Positions 11,641 through 22,105 of a DNA stretch of 64,000 nt are shown here, piece by piece. Source of the DNA: Amorphophallus konjac (lineage: Eukaryota > Streptophyta > Magnoliopsida > Alismatales > Araceae); assembly GCA_022559845.1 (NCBI GenBank), contig JAHNEJ010002062.1:1-64000 (forward strand), written 5' to 3'. Positions within the stretch are counted from its first letter, which is position 1, and each line of letters begins with the position of its first letter. Both the position numbers and the translations under genes were made by a program. The notes beneath the pieces are model-generated. The model was not told where the DNA came from. It saw nothing but the letters and a program-made list of their open reading frames with translations, and did no database searches.

Positions 11641-12875
11641 TAATGATCTGTTTCAATCACAAAAGGTCGTCCCAGAAAATATGGTCACCATTTTTGCACA
11701 GCAAAAAGTATGGCCTCCATCTCTTTCTCATAGGCCGACTTCCCTAAGTGCCGAATGGAAAATGCCTTGCTAATATATGCAATTGGGCGACCCTTTTGCA
11801 TCAATACTGCCCCCATTCTTGTCCCTGATGCATCACATTCTACTACAAATGTTTCATTAAAGTCAGGTAATGCCAAGGCTAGGGCTGTAGTCATGGTCTC
11901 CTTAAGTTTCTGAAATGCATTGTCAGCAGAAGGTGACCAAGAGAACCCTTCCTTTTTTAACAATTGAGTCAAAAGAGCAGCTAACAGTGCATAGTTTTTT
12001 ATGAACTTTCTATAGTAGCCAGTAAGGCCTAAGAAACCTCATAAAGCTCTGACTGACTTTGGACAGGCCAAGACAAGATAGCATCAATCTTGCTGCTTTC
12101 CATCGAAACCCCCTGATCAGAAATGATATGACCCAGATATTCCACTTTGGTTTGCCCCAAATGCACATTTAGAAAACCTAACATACAGGCTATTGTTCTG
12201 CAAGGTGGATAACACCTGCTCAACATGCTGTAAATGGAGCTCCCAAGAATGACTGTATACTAAAATGTCATCAAAAAACACTAATACAAACTTCTTCAAA
12301 TACTGCCAAAAATACCATTCATTAAATTTTGGAATGGCGATGGAGCATTTGATAGCCCAAAGGGCATTACCAAAAATTCATAATGCTCCTCGTGTGCGAA
12401 ATGCAATCTTTGAGATATCAGCAGGGTGCATTCTAATCTGGTGATATCCAGATCTTAGTTCCAGTTTAGAGAAATATCGTGCTCCATATAGCTCATCCAA
12501 AGTCATCCACCAGAGGAAATTGGGAACTTGTTTTTAATGGTATTTTGATTCAAGGCCCGGTAGTCAATGCACATCCTCCAACTCCCATCCCTTTTCTATG
12601 CTAAAAGAACACATCCTCCAACTCCCAACCCTTTTCTATGCTAAAAGAACTGGTGCCGAGAAGGGACTATTACTTGATTGGATGTGGGATTTAAGGAGAA
12701 GGTCTTTGGTTTCTGTTTCAATAATAGTCTTCTGCAGAGGTGAATGTCTGTAAGTGGGTACGGCAACTGCCGTGGACTCATCCACCAAGGGAATGCGATG
12801 GTCATGCTGTCTACTAGGAGGTGATGTGTGAGGTTCAGAAAAGACTACAGAATATTTCTGTAAAATGCAAGCCAA
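11641..12875 (-). pseudogene. Ty3-type reverse transcriptase and RNase H, broken
   Basis: 12875-12636 gives the N-terminal reverse transcriptase segment (DHRIPL, SPFSAPVLL). 12299-12117 carries the catalytic FFDDILVYS box. 11972-11685 is RNase H with ECDASG (catalytic Asp) and EKEMEAILFAV (Glu). These lie in different frames. A 40-bp tandem duplication at 12568-12647 lies inside the reverse transcriptase and shifts the frame. The product is non-functional. Confidence 0.87.
12568..12647. repeat. 40-bp tandem duplication inside the reverse transcriptase region
   Basis: The segment CATCCTCCAACTCCC...TATGCTAAAAGAA occurs twice in a row with one substitution. The period of 40 is not a multiple of three, so the duplication itself breaks the reading frame. 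Confidence 0.93.
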
Positions 12876-13872
12876 GGAGGGTAAGATTCTAAAGGGAGGG
12901 AAGATGAGGAGGAAGGAGTGGAAGCATCAATGGAATATAAATGTAGGGAATACAGTTCACGTGCCTTGGGTAAATCAGAACAAAACTGCTTTGCTGAAAT
13001 CAACTCAATGGATGGAGGAGGCAGTCCTTTCAATACAGAGCCTTGACCATCAACAGCAAGTTTCATAATCATTTGAGAAATGTTCATAGTTATGTCACCC
13101 AGTAATTGCATCCAAGTATTTCCCAAAACAACATCAATAGTTCCCAAGGGCACAATAAAGAAATCCAATGTGAAGGAAATTCCTGGCAATTTAATTGTCA
13201 CTCCCTGACAGCAGCCCTGAGAAGAAAGTTGTAGTCCTCCTGCAATCTTAACCGAGTGTGATCCAACTTCGACACAAGCAAACCCAATTTCTGTACTACC
13301 CTGGGGTAAATGAAGTCATGGGTGCTCCCGTTATTAATCAAAACAATTACAGATAGGCTGCCAATTGAACCTTGTAACCGTAATGTGCCTGGGGATGCCA
13401 GCTGAGAGACAGTGTGGGATGATAGGGATGGGTCTGGCCCAAACTGAGTTTCAGGGATTATTTCAGATTCTTCAGAAGGCGACTGCTCATATTCACCGTC
13501 CTCTGGAATAAGTTGCAACAAGAAAAGCTTGTGACTTTGACATATATGGCCAGGAACATATTTCTCATCACAAGTATAACAAAGGCCCTTGGCCCTCCTG
13601 TCCATTAACTGTTGTGTTGTTAATTTGCGCACAGGAGGAATGGGAGGTCGAGTAGTTTGAGGCTGTGAGAATTGTGTGTTTGTGGGTTGAAGAAATTTGG
13701 ATGACTGAGAATTGATAAAACTAAAATGTGGCAGGGTCTTGCACCGCGAAAAGATTTTCTGTTCTTGGATGTGGGCCAACTGCATTGCCTGTGACAAGGA
13801 TTGAGGCATGAAGGACCTCACTTCACAAGATAACTCATCATCTCTTAATTCACTAAGGAAAATCCCCAACAT
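12845..13872 (-). pseudogene. Ty3-type Gag C-terminus and protease, active site altered
   Basis: 13872-13198 carries the end of Gag with a Cys/His knuckle of the extended chromovirus form (CYTC...GHIC) followed by the protease start. The usual D-S-G-S/T-T active-site motif reads VLINNGSTHDFI here, so the catalytic Asp is replaced by Asn. 13201-12845 continues in another frame with VVLGNTWMQLLGDI, the family's second conserved protease segment. The altered active site plus the frame break indicate a dead enzyme. Confidence 0.83.
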
Positions 13873-14380
13873 GTGTTCTTCAGAGACACCTGTAACCCTA
13901 TTTACTCAAAGCCTCGAACTGGCTTTGATAGTTAGAGATAGAACTGGTCTGTTTCAGTTTACTCAACTGGCCATGGGAATCAATTACTGAAACAGAGCCA
14001 AACCTTGACTCCAATCCTTTTAAAAATTCAACCCAAGAAATCGAGTCTTTGGTGCTGGTGAAGTGCCAGAACCATTAGAGTGCTTCCCCTTCCAAATAGA
14101 AAGATGCAAAAGAGACTTTATGGTAATCCGGGACCTGATTATACAGAAAATACCTGTCCGCCTTGAATTTCCATTCAGTAGGGTCTGATTTACCATCAAA
14201 CTTAGGAAATTCATGATATGTGGGGCGAAAGAACCCAGTAGAATCAGAAGAAACATCACGAGAGACTAAAGATTCTGTGGGCTTAGATTCCAAATGTTGG
14301 ACTCTCTCATGAATAAGACTGACCTGACTTTGCAGTTCTTGGAGAAGGGAAAGCACGGAGTCATTAGAGCTAGAAGCCAT
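13873..14380 (-). pseudogene. Ty3-type Gag N-terminal part, broken
   Basis: The start ATG is probably at 14380 (MASSSND), shortly after the primer-binding site. The Retrotrans_gag-like segment FPKFDGKSDPTEWKFKADRYF is followed by a frameshift near 14080. The remaining part (FWHFTSTKDSISWVEF) is in another frame, with stops before 13872. Gag would form the particle that packages the element's RNA. The protein is truncated in this copy. Confidence 0.8.
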
Positions 14381-14411
14381 GTTTGCACAATGATTGGAGC
14401 TACCTGAAGGT

Positions 14412-14425
14412 GGCTCAGACACCAA
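14412..14425 (-). promoter_or_regulatory. Primer-binding site of the Ty3-type element
   Basis: The minus strand reads TTGGTGTCTGAGCC immediately after the 5' LTR. It resembles the common Ty3 site TGGTATCAGAGC (initiator Met tRNA) in position and pattern, but it is diverged. The same sequence with one change occurs in the element at 15669-18248. Confidence 0.7.
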
Positions 14426-14427
14426 TT

Positions 14428-14926
14428 TAGAATGGCGCTTCCAGTAGACCAGCGGAAGGGCCTCCAGATCCTCCTGGTCTAGTCCTTCAGGCTTGAGCTC
14501 CAGACTGCTAACTCCTTCAGAATGTAGTGAGCAGGATAGGAGGAACACGAAGAATAGCTACCAGCTACAGTCTAATGAACAGGAAATAGTAGAAGCTATC
14601 AAGAAAGGTAACAGTATTCCACAAATTTGGGTTTAAAGGATGATGACCCTCTTGCGATCAGTCCATCCCTTTTATACTACTCGCAGCTTAGTTTGTTACA
14701 GACTACTAGTGAGGATAGCACCACATCTCCTATGGCGAATTCCTCCACACGAATGTTAAAATTATAAAAGAAATGCAAAACTAATCGTAACAAACCGAAC
14801 TAAAAGAAGCTGCCAACAACTTTAACCGCTGTCGACCACCAGCTCGATCGCTCCCAACTGCCGGTTCACAACCGTTGAGCCAGCACATGCCCCGTCTCCT
14901 AGCCTTTGAACTGGAGCTTCGTTACA
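14428..14926 (-). repeat. Right (5') LTR of the Ty3-type element
   Basis: 499 bases, homologous to the left LTR but with scattered substitutions, so the insertion is not recent. On the minus strand it starts TGTAACGAAGC, and a TATA-like box (complement of TTTTATACTAC) lies near 14670-14680. Confidence 0.9.
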
Positions 14927-15668
14927 ATTGGTGGTGACGATCTTCCTGCAGAACTCCACCATGGCGGCATTGTCCGATCGGTTGTCAGGCAGTATCGGAC
15001 CCACAAACCGGAAGCTCCTCCAAGGGCCGCCCCCGAGCAACGGCCACATGGGGAACTTGAACTTGTCCATGGAGCACGCCACCAGCACCTCCCCCATATT
15101 GTGCACGCTGCACATGCTCCGGCAGAGGTCTGTCGGGTCAGCCAAGTAGTTGAAGTGGACCGCCGGATTGTCCCGCGCGTCCAGCGGCACCAGCCGCAGC
15201 CACCCCTCCAAGAGCGGGCCCACCACCTTCTCGATGATGGTGGCAACGGCCAGTTACAACGGTGAGGAGGCATCATGGAGGAACGCCGAGTGGGCAAGGC
15301 AGAAGAAGGGGACAACATTGGAGGCGGCTTCCAAGAAAGCATCCGAGTCGGTGATGCCTACCACCTGTATGAGGAAATGCTCTAGGGGGCACAGGAGAGG
15401 TGATGGAGCCATTGCAAGGGTTGTCGTAGACGAACTTGCCCATGTAGGCCAGATGGCGGGGATGCCCGTGGACTCCAGCTGCCGACATGGCCCGATGCTG
15501 CTGAGCAGGAGCAACTGTGGGCTCCCGAGGGCGCCTGCGCAGGGGATGACCTCACCGCCGGGGCACGTCGTGGCTTGGTGTTGCTGGCCAAACCGGTCCC
15601 TATAGACCACTCCTATCGCCCTCTGCTTCCTTCCTCCCGCTGCCCCAGGCTATGGAGTTTCCACACCA
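14927..15668 (-). pseudogene. GMC oxidoreductase, middle piece
   Basis: The minus strand encodes the central and substrate-domain part of a plant GMC oxidoreductase. It starts with RAIGVVYRDRFGQ, passes through GEVIPCAGALGSPQLLLLSSIGP (the GMC signature 2 region), and continues with LIQVVGITDSDAFLEAASNV, VHFNYLADPTDL and NAAMVEFCRKIVTT. Frame changes occur between about 15450 and 15370, and a TAA replaces the expected Tyr codon after SSPL near 15254. Upstream, at 15650, a CAG looks like an intron acceptor. It joins 8529 downstream once the Ty3-type element is removed. Confidence 0.85.
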
Positions 15669-16100
15669 TGATGAGGATCAAACCCACTGTCGTAGTTGCT
15701 CCGAGCTGTGATGCCGCCGTCTGGGAGGAATTGCAAGCACAACAGGGGTGGTTCTGCAGATCTCGATGATTAGAACAGAAGAAGAAAAAGATGTGCAAAG
15801 AGAAGAGTTTCGAGCAAAGGAAGAAGACAAGCAAGAAGAGAGAGAGACGGGGAAATGTTGCCAGGATCCAATCTGCCATCCTCATGGCTTCACATTTATT
15901 ATTTATATGTATTACATCTTCTCTGAAACGGCTGGACCACAAATAAGTTGGCCAGTCTGTCCAACTCAGCTGTAACAGAAGCCATGTGACCGTTGTAACA
16001 GTGACTCCCATCTAAAGAAAACAGAAAATATCAAAAAAAAACTATAAAACCTTCCAGGGATCCAGCTGATCAACAGGATCTGGATGATTATCACACGACA
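15669..16100 (-). repeat. Left (3') LTR of the V-PPase-carrying element
   Basis: 432 bases. Shares most of its length with 17833-18248, including GATCTCGATGATTAGAACAG, a purine-rich block, and GGATCCAGCTGATCAACAGG. On the minus strand it begins TGTCGTGTGATAATC. Confidence 0.88.
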
Positions 16101-16122
16101 ACTCCTCCCCCCCCCCTCAAAG
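16101..16122 (-). promoter_or_regulatory. Polypurine tract of the V-PPase-carrying element
   Basis: On the minus strand a run of ten G followed by AGGAGT ends at the LTR start. It has the same layout as the tract of the Ty3-type element at 10031-10050. Confidence 0.75.
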
Positions 16123-16260
16123 AGATCTTGTCCTCAAGGTCAAAAGAAGGGAACCGGTGTACAAAATTTTGGTAATCGATCCAATTGTTTGAGGGTTCAC
16201 AAGCAGAAACATTACCAATACTTCTTTCACTCGTATTTCTTAATCCACAGAGCCTCCCCA
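16123..16260 (-). pseudogene. Chromodomain-like tail remnant
   Basis: The minus strand next to the polypurine tract encodes [20 protein letters not shown]. This resembles the end of Ty3 polyproteins (a W-E-D...F...FP...LEDK pattern), and the corresponding end of the Ty3-type element at 10050-10120 has a similar layout. It suggests the small element derives from a full Ty3-type element by loss of its pol region. Confidence 0.5.
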
Positions 16261-16395
16261 GTGCTATGATATGTTCATATATTCCCTGAGCCAACATCAG
16301 CTTGAATTGCCAAAATGGCAAGTCTCGGATCACTGAATGGGCTGGCATTGCATCAAATGTAGAGCCCATAAGAGTGAGCATGAGTTGTGGCCATG

Positions 16396-16799
16396 TGTGC
16401 AAGGAGACAAATCTAATAACAAGGCCAGCCCACCGACCAATGGCAACACAGAAGAACAACTCCCAGTTCTTGACAGTCTTTTGTACTCCAAAGCTAAAGG
16501 TAGTGAAGGTTGATGGAAGAGCAATCCAACTAATGATAACAATGCCAACAATCATAAGAGCAATAAAGATTATAAATTGCCGCTTCAGTGCAGGCTCAAT
16601 CTCTTCCACAGGCTTGATCTCTAAAGGTCAGTTGCAAAAGTGAAGTAATCAAACAAACAATGATGCCCATGGAACTAATGTGCAGGAGATAGCACATTGC
16701 TATGAAATTGTGGTCGATTCCAAAAGAAGAAATTGAGGCAACTAATGCTGCACATGATGACTCTGCATATGAACAAAATAGATCAAAGATTCCAGAATT
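16396..16799 (-). pseudogene. Captured fragment of a vacuolar H+-pyrophosphatase
   Basis: The minus strand encodes [19 protein letters not shown], then in a shifted frame [29 protein letters not shown] and [20 protein letters not shown]. These match consecutive segments of plant type I V-PPase (AVP1 family), a membrane proton pump of the vacuole. In the family the segments are [23 protein letters not shown] and [17 protein letters not shown]. Only about 134 residues of a roughly 760-residue protein are present. There is a frameshift near 16610, and decay or divergence beyond 16396. Its place between two LTRs, in the element's sense orientation, indicates capture of host coding sequence. Confidence 0.85.
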
Positions 16800-17520
16800 C
16801 CTAGTCATTTGCTCATGGCCTATTCCATGCTTGTCCATTTCATAGTCAAGCTTTAGCATGCTATAAACAATCCTCATCAATACTGCACGAAGTAGAATGC
16901 TTTCACCTGGAGGGTGTATAGTTTCATGTTCATCAGCATTTTCAGTGTTTGCACTACCAAAAAAGGTTAGAAACTTTTGAAACCTATTGCACCCAGTACT
17001 TGCAAAAATGTTTTTCAACTTTTCTGAAAAAATATCCAAATGTGAAGCTGCCACTGACCCCATCCCGTTTGGTAGACCAAGTCTATTTGTTGGCACTGAA
17101 ATATTAGCATGCCTATGCAGGCATTCTATCAATAATGAAGGAGCTGGCATTTTCTCCGGCAAAAAACCCACAAGAGTAAGTGTGAATAGCAGGCATGTGT
17201 ACAGAATGATGGCTTGGGTGGTGGGCGGAGTCCCTGGATGATGAGGATGTCATACTCTTTGAACTCCATGACAAGGTGCATCGTGATGGAGCCATTGCAG
17301 GCAGTCTTGAGACAGGTATTTGTATGGGGCAATTCGTCGAGCATCGGGTGAGCAAAGAGCCGGTGGAGCAAAGACACCATTTCCTTGACCTCGCCACCCA
17401 CTGATGACGCTCTACTGGAGGTACCTCAGAGGCAGTGGATTCAGTTGTCGCCGTCGGAGCAAGAAATAAAGCAGGGCAAGGCAGGGGATGCATTGCGCAT
17501 GGCTTGAGATCAGGAAAATG
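16800..17520 (-). other. Internal region of the V-PPase-carrying element, origin unknown
   Basis: Open frames on the minus strand (17171-16800, and 17592-17113 in another frame) have no motif I recognise. They may be further captured host sequence or decayed Gag. The segment around 17230-17400 reads plausibly as coding ([17 protein letters not shown]) but cannot be assigned. Confidence 0.4.
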
Positions 17521-17521
17521 A

Positions 17522-17750
17522 TATGGAGCAAAGAACGAAGAGGAAGGTGGGATGCTATCTATATTCCTGGTAAGTGGAGGATACAAAGACAAATCATTAA
17601 GATTACCAATAGCATGTTGGCGATTAGAAAAATCATCTGGAGCAAAGAACGTAGAGGAAGGTGGGATGCTAACTATATTCCAGGTAAGTGGAGGATACAG
17701 AGACAGATCATCAAGATTACCAATAATTCTTTCTGAATCTTGGTCAGAAT
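17522..17750. repeat. Tandem duplication of an approximately 115-bp unit
   Basis: The segment with GAGCAAAGAACG, GGTGGGATGCTA and AAGATTACCAATA occurs twice, at 17525-17638 and 17640-17750, with few differences. It lies in the leader region of the element, close to the primer-binding site. Confidence 0.92.
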
Positions 17751-17817
17751 TTTCATCCGGAAGAAGGCGAAATCCTCGGGCGCCATCAAAGATGAAGACG
17801 AGGCGGTGCTCGGAGGG

Positions 17818-17831
17818 GGCTCAGACACCAT
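17818..17831 (-). promoter_or_regulatory. Primer-binding site of the V-PPase-carrying element
   Basis: The minus strand reads ATGGTGTCTGAGCC just after the LTR. This differs by one base from the site of the Ty3-type element at 14412-14425, which points to a shared lineage. Confidence 0.72.
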
Positions 17832-17832
17832 T

Positions 17833-18248
17833 TGATGAGGATCAAATCCACTGTAGGAGTTGCTTTAAGTTGTGATGTTGCCATCTGGGAGGCATTGCAG
17901 GCAGAACATGGGTTGTTCTGCAGATCTCGATGATTAGAACAGAAGAAATTGAGGCTATGCGAGAAAGAATAGAGAAGAGTTCAGAGCAGAGGAAGAAGAA
18001 GAGAAAGAAGAGAGAGAGAGAGGGAAATGTTGCCAGGATCCAATCTGCCATCCTTGTGACTTCACATTTACTATTTATATGTATTACATCTTCTCTGGAA
18101 CGGCTGGACCGCAAATGAGCTGGCCAGTCTGTCAAACTCAGCTGTAACAGACGCCATGTGACCATTGTAACAGTGACCCCCAACTAAAAAATACACAAAA
18201 TATCAGAAAAACTATAAATCTTATAGGGATCCAGCTGATCAACAGGAA
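17833..18248 (-). repeat. Right (5') LTR of the V-PPase-carrying element, main part
   Basis: Matches 15669-16084 and then stops at GATCAACAGGAA. The missing last part (similar to GATCTGGATGATTATCACACGACA in the left LTR) is found at about 52247-52271 as GATCCAGATGATCATCACATAACA. The gap is 34 kb of inserted DNA. Confidence 0.85.
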
Positions 18249-18369
18249 AGGGTGAGCACGTTTTGGTTTGAAGAGAATTTTTCTCAAACCAAACCAAACC
18301 GAATTAAAAACTCAGCCGAACCAAACCAAACCAAATTAATCTGGTTTGGTTCAGTTTGAACCACAATTG

Positions 18370-19751
18370 GCCAGCATTGCAAAGTCCTATATAAGATGCA
18401 TTCCAAGGTAGTATTATGTCATGTGATGGATCATAATTTCTTAAGACTATGATTGGCATTCTAACTTTGGATGACAAAAATGCTTCAGTTAACATGAAAG
18501 GTATCAATACTATTATTTGTAAGTCATATGGTCCTTGGTTGCTCTTCCTCCCTATGCCATGGGCAGTAGATTTGAGAAGCTGAAGTCCATGATTCAAGTG
18601 TTGATCAGGGCCCAAATTAAGATTATATAACAAGATAGAGATGGAGGTTTCCTAGTCACGATATTTTTGGAATACACATTTACAAAAGTGGCTCAACCAA
18701 GGCCATTTTTGAAAGGGATAATCACACATGACACCATAATCTTTTGTTAAACTCCAATTATATCAGGTCATGTAATGTCTCCACACATCATAATGAATAG
18801 AAACTTCACAGTTGGGGACCATTCAATTCTTAAAATCAGCCATCTCAGGTTAAGAAAACCTGCAAACATGTTTAATCATCTTTACCAGATGATACATTCA
18901 TTTGCTGTAATGTCTCCACACATCATAATAAAAGCACCTTACATTCGGTGGGACTAACACTGCTCACCATTTCTATGGATCCTATGTGCAACAAACGGAC
19001 ACATATTGCTACTGTTCTAGTAGGAGATCAACGGACTACTTAATATGACTGCACAACTCCAGAATTGCCAGGGTACCTGAAAGCAGCATAGGAAAAATCA
19101 TACATCCAAGCACATTAACAGGATTCTCAGACCATAAATTTCGGAAGCTTAAGGCACAACATATCGATATATCTTGTGGCCTTTCCTGAGCCAATAAACC
19201 AGCTCTTGATTAAATCAAAAACCAGCTTTTAAGTTCTGAATTCCCACTTATCTAAGACATTAGTTTATATTTTTCAACCTGTGCTGCAAGCTCCAATATG
19301 ATGCTCAATATAGAGCATGATTAAGTGCCAAAAGGGACATTAAACATCAGTTAACAATGATAAAAAGGAAAATGTACAAAGTACTATCAATAGCACTTAC
19401 AGAAGCATGCACACATGCTCAGAAGCATGTACAATGTACACTCACAGATTGACTAGATCCCAGTTTGCGACATCTATTTAAATATATAAATAAATGAATG
19501 TTAATATAACATAAATGATAGTCAAATTTATTTCACACTGAATATGAAATTAAAAAACTTAAATTTGTAGATCTAGTAGTTGATGCCACTATTAATAGGA
19601 AAGATTTCACAATTTTCAGAAACAACAACTCAAGATTTCTTTCTTCGAGACTTTGACAAGCTATGGCAAACTCACAAGAACCTACAAGAAAGGTTCACAA
19701 TTTTCAGAAAAATCTTTTAATTTTCAGATTGGCAAGTTTCACGTCTAAGAG

Positions 19752-19793
<42 letters not shown>

Positions 19794-20460
19794 GAGAGAG
19801 AGAGAGAGATATTGGCTGGTCAGTCCTTGCCCATGCCTCTCCGGCTCTCCCCCATTCACTCAATCTTCAGCCAAAAGGATTTCCAAGTCCATCGTTTTAT
19901 ATTCAAGGTTCTTTTATAAATGGAGGGTGCAATTTTCATCTCAGTGCAGACTGTTGGAATCCAGTCCTAAAAAATAATCAGGATTGGACCCAAAATCTGG
20001 ACAAGTATTGACCAACCTGCAATATAAGAGAACCAACTTTCTAAACGATTTAAATGAAAACTAATGATAGAACATATCTCCTGAACGAGTACTGAGAAAT
20101 CTGCTATAACGACTTTTGGAGTGGGCCACGTGGATAATCAAATTATATGAATACCTTGAAGGCCCAAACAAATGAATACAGGTCAGACACAAAAATCCAA
20201 TGATTAATTGACCTATCGGTTACCTGACACCTCATGCTCAAACAACATTAACGATTTCAGACTTTCGGTACACCTCTGAAATGAATATTTTATCATAATG
20301 CAGTTTTTCCCAAATTACTACCCGTCCAGCAAAAGAATATCTGGCATAAAAATGCTTTGCAAGACACAAAATACATGAGCTTTCACTGAGAACTACCTCC
20401 CCACACGTCGAATTGGTGGCTCGAGTCTAAACCAGAAGTCAACCATGAAGCAAGTTGCAT
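18370..20460. other. AT-rich stretch without recognisable genes
   Basis: No coding region is recognised. A 25-bp direct repeat (TGTAATGTCTCCACACATCA...) occurs at about 18773-18797 and 18907-18931. A strong GT donor on the minus strand (CTACAG then GTAAATGC) at about 20464 suggests that the GC-rich DNA to the right was once an exon followed by an intron here. Confidence 0.4.
19752..19810. repeat. (AC)n-(AG)n compound microsatellite
   Basis: About 20 AC units run into about 10 AG units. Low-complexity, non-coding. Confidence 0.95.
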
Positions 20461-20484
20461 TTACCTGTAGACGGCGGCCAGTGA

Positions 20485-21125
20485 GGACGAGGAGGACAGA
20501 GGAATCTGAGAGCAGAGAGGGCCGAAGCTCCTCCTGCCGGTGGCTGCCTGCGACTGCGAAGCCTGAGCACCAGAGAGGGCGAAGCTCCTCCAGCCGGCGG
20601 CTGCCTGCGAGGGGTTGCGGGGACTGAGCACCAGAGAGGGCCAAAGCTCCTCCTGCCGGCGGCTGCCTGCGAGGGGCTGCGGGCGGCTGCCTGCGAGGGG
20701 CTGCGGGGACTGAGCACCAGAGAGGGCCAAAGCTCCTCCGGCCGGCGGGTGCCTGTGAGGGGCTGTGGGGACTGGAGAGCGGGTTGTCGGCTGCGATCAG
20801 ATCGGAGAAGTGGGGCAGCTGGATGCCAGCTGCGATCAGATCAGAGAAGTGGGGCTGCGGCCTGCGGGGACTGGGAAGCGGGCTGCCGGCTGCGATCAGA
20901 TCGGGGAAGTGGGGCTCCGGGCTGCCAGCTGCGATCAGATCGGAGACGTGGGGCTGCGGCCTACGGGGCTGGGGAGCGGGCTGCCGGCTGCGATCAGATC
21001 GGAGAAGTGCGGCTGCAGGCTGCCGGCTGCGATCAGATCGGAGAAGTGGGGCTGAGGTGCGGAGCGGGTTGCCGGCTGGGATCAGATCGGAGAAGTGGGG
21101 ACTGGGGAGTTGCCGTCACGGAGTC
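20485..21125. repeat. GC-rich minisatellite region, two unit types
   Basis: From about 20500 to 20770, units with CTCCTGCCGGCGGCTGCCTG and GAGGGGCTGCGGG recur. From about 20780 to 21110, units with GCTGCGATCAGATCGGAGAA recur about eight times at variable spacing of roughly 35-65 bp. All the open frames here are by-products of the repeats. The sharp GC rise against AT-rich neighbours suggests an old GC-rich exon or promoter, amplified by slippage. Confidence 0.85.
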
Positions 21126-21185
21126 AGGACTGGGGAGTGGGGAGTAGTGGGAGTCTACAGGGGTAGCGGGTAGGGGTCTTTAGAA

Positions 21186-21440
21186 TTAAGGTTATACAGT
21201 TTTTACATTAAGTTTTTTTTCATAAATATCTTTATAAATAGCGATTATGTCAAATAAACTCTTTACTTAGGTCTACTATTAATAATATCTGTTAAATAAT
21301 TCTAAATGTTACGATTATACCCTCACCATAACTCCCGTCTATTTAATTAGAGTGAAATATGAGTTAAGATAGAAAATGACTAACTCATCATTGATTAGTC
21401 ATCCTCTCTCTCTCTCTCTCTCTCTCTAGAGGGAGAGGCT
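21186..21440. repeat. Left arm of a long inverted repeat
   Basis: The segment around 21228-21275 (CATAAATATC, ATTATGTCAAATAAA) is the reverse complement, with few differences, of 52000-52045. A weaker match continues inward to a CT-rich tract in both arms. It looks like the terminal repeat of an older element that now contains the LINE. Confidence 0.6.
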
Positions 21441-22018
21441 ACTTGTTGGAGGGGGAGAGGGGGGTTGGGTGGGACAAGGAGAGGTTGGGGGGGGGGGGGG
21501 GTGTATGTGGGGAAGGGGGTTCGTTGTCGCCTCCTCGCTGATGTCATAGAGCAACACCGCATTGGATTTGGACAGGCTATGACTGTGCAGGTTTGGGTGG
21601 GAAAAGGCGAGTAGGGTTAGGGCCGCATCATGTATGCCGGAAAGGTATGTGTGAAGTTGTGATTGTAGCCAAAGTGGGAGAAGAGAATGGTTCGCAGTAG
21701 ACTGGTGCGTAGATCAAGAGGAGAGGAGGGGGATGGGGTTGGCATCATACATGGAGGTTGGGGGGGTGTTCGGTTGTGGCTAGGGAGAGGGTGACAGGAA
21801 AGTGGGAGGGAGGTGGGGGCACGGGAGGAGAAAAAGTGAGGGAGGTAGGTCGTTGGCTAGGGTGGGGAGCACGGGGAAAGAGAGGGAAAGGTGATTGTCG
21901 AAGTTAGAGAAGACGACTCAGGGTTGCCGAGGCACCGGAGGGGAGAAGGGAAGGGAGGTGGGTCACCAACCATTGTGGAGAGCACCAGGAGGAAGAGGGG
22001 GAAACAAGGTCTCTAGGG
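21441..22018. other. G-rich sequence between inverted-repeat arm and LINE
   Basis: Purine-rich, G-rich sequence with a G run at 21487-21502. It resembles 51488-51835 on the other side of the LINE in composition. No gene is recognised. The LINE's left target duplication ends it. Confidence 0.45.
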
Positions 22019-22105
22019 AAGACGGCTCTTGGCAAACTGGGCCTAGAGAGGCTTCTGTTCCTTTTCCCTTGACCTAATCCCCATGGCGACTTTGACCTAG
22101 CTTCC

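Larger units (their letters stand above)
8530..14926 (-). mobile_element. Ty3-type chromovirus-like LTR retrotransposon inserted in the GMC gene
   Basis: An LTR element of about 6.4 kb, including a later 1-kb LINE, reading on the minus strand. It has LTRs of about 0.5 kb, a primer-binding site (PBS) next to the right LTR, and a polypurine tract (PPT) next to the left LTR. The domain order is Gag, protease, reverse transcriptase, RNase H, integrase, then a chromodomain-like tail, which is the Ty3 order. ATTG occurs at 8526-8529 and 14927-14930 as a probable 4-bp target duplication. All coding domains carry frameshifts or stops, so it is inactive. It sits inside the coding sequence of the GMC gene, in the same orientation. 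Confidence 0.9.

Noticed and set aside
20393..21173. Arg/Ser/Ala-rich open frames on both strands
   Set aside because: They are translations of GC-rich minisatellites, with no conserved domain.
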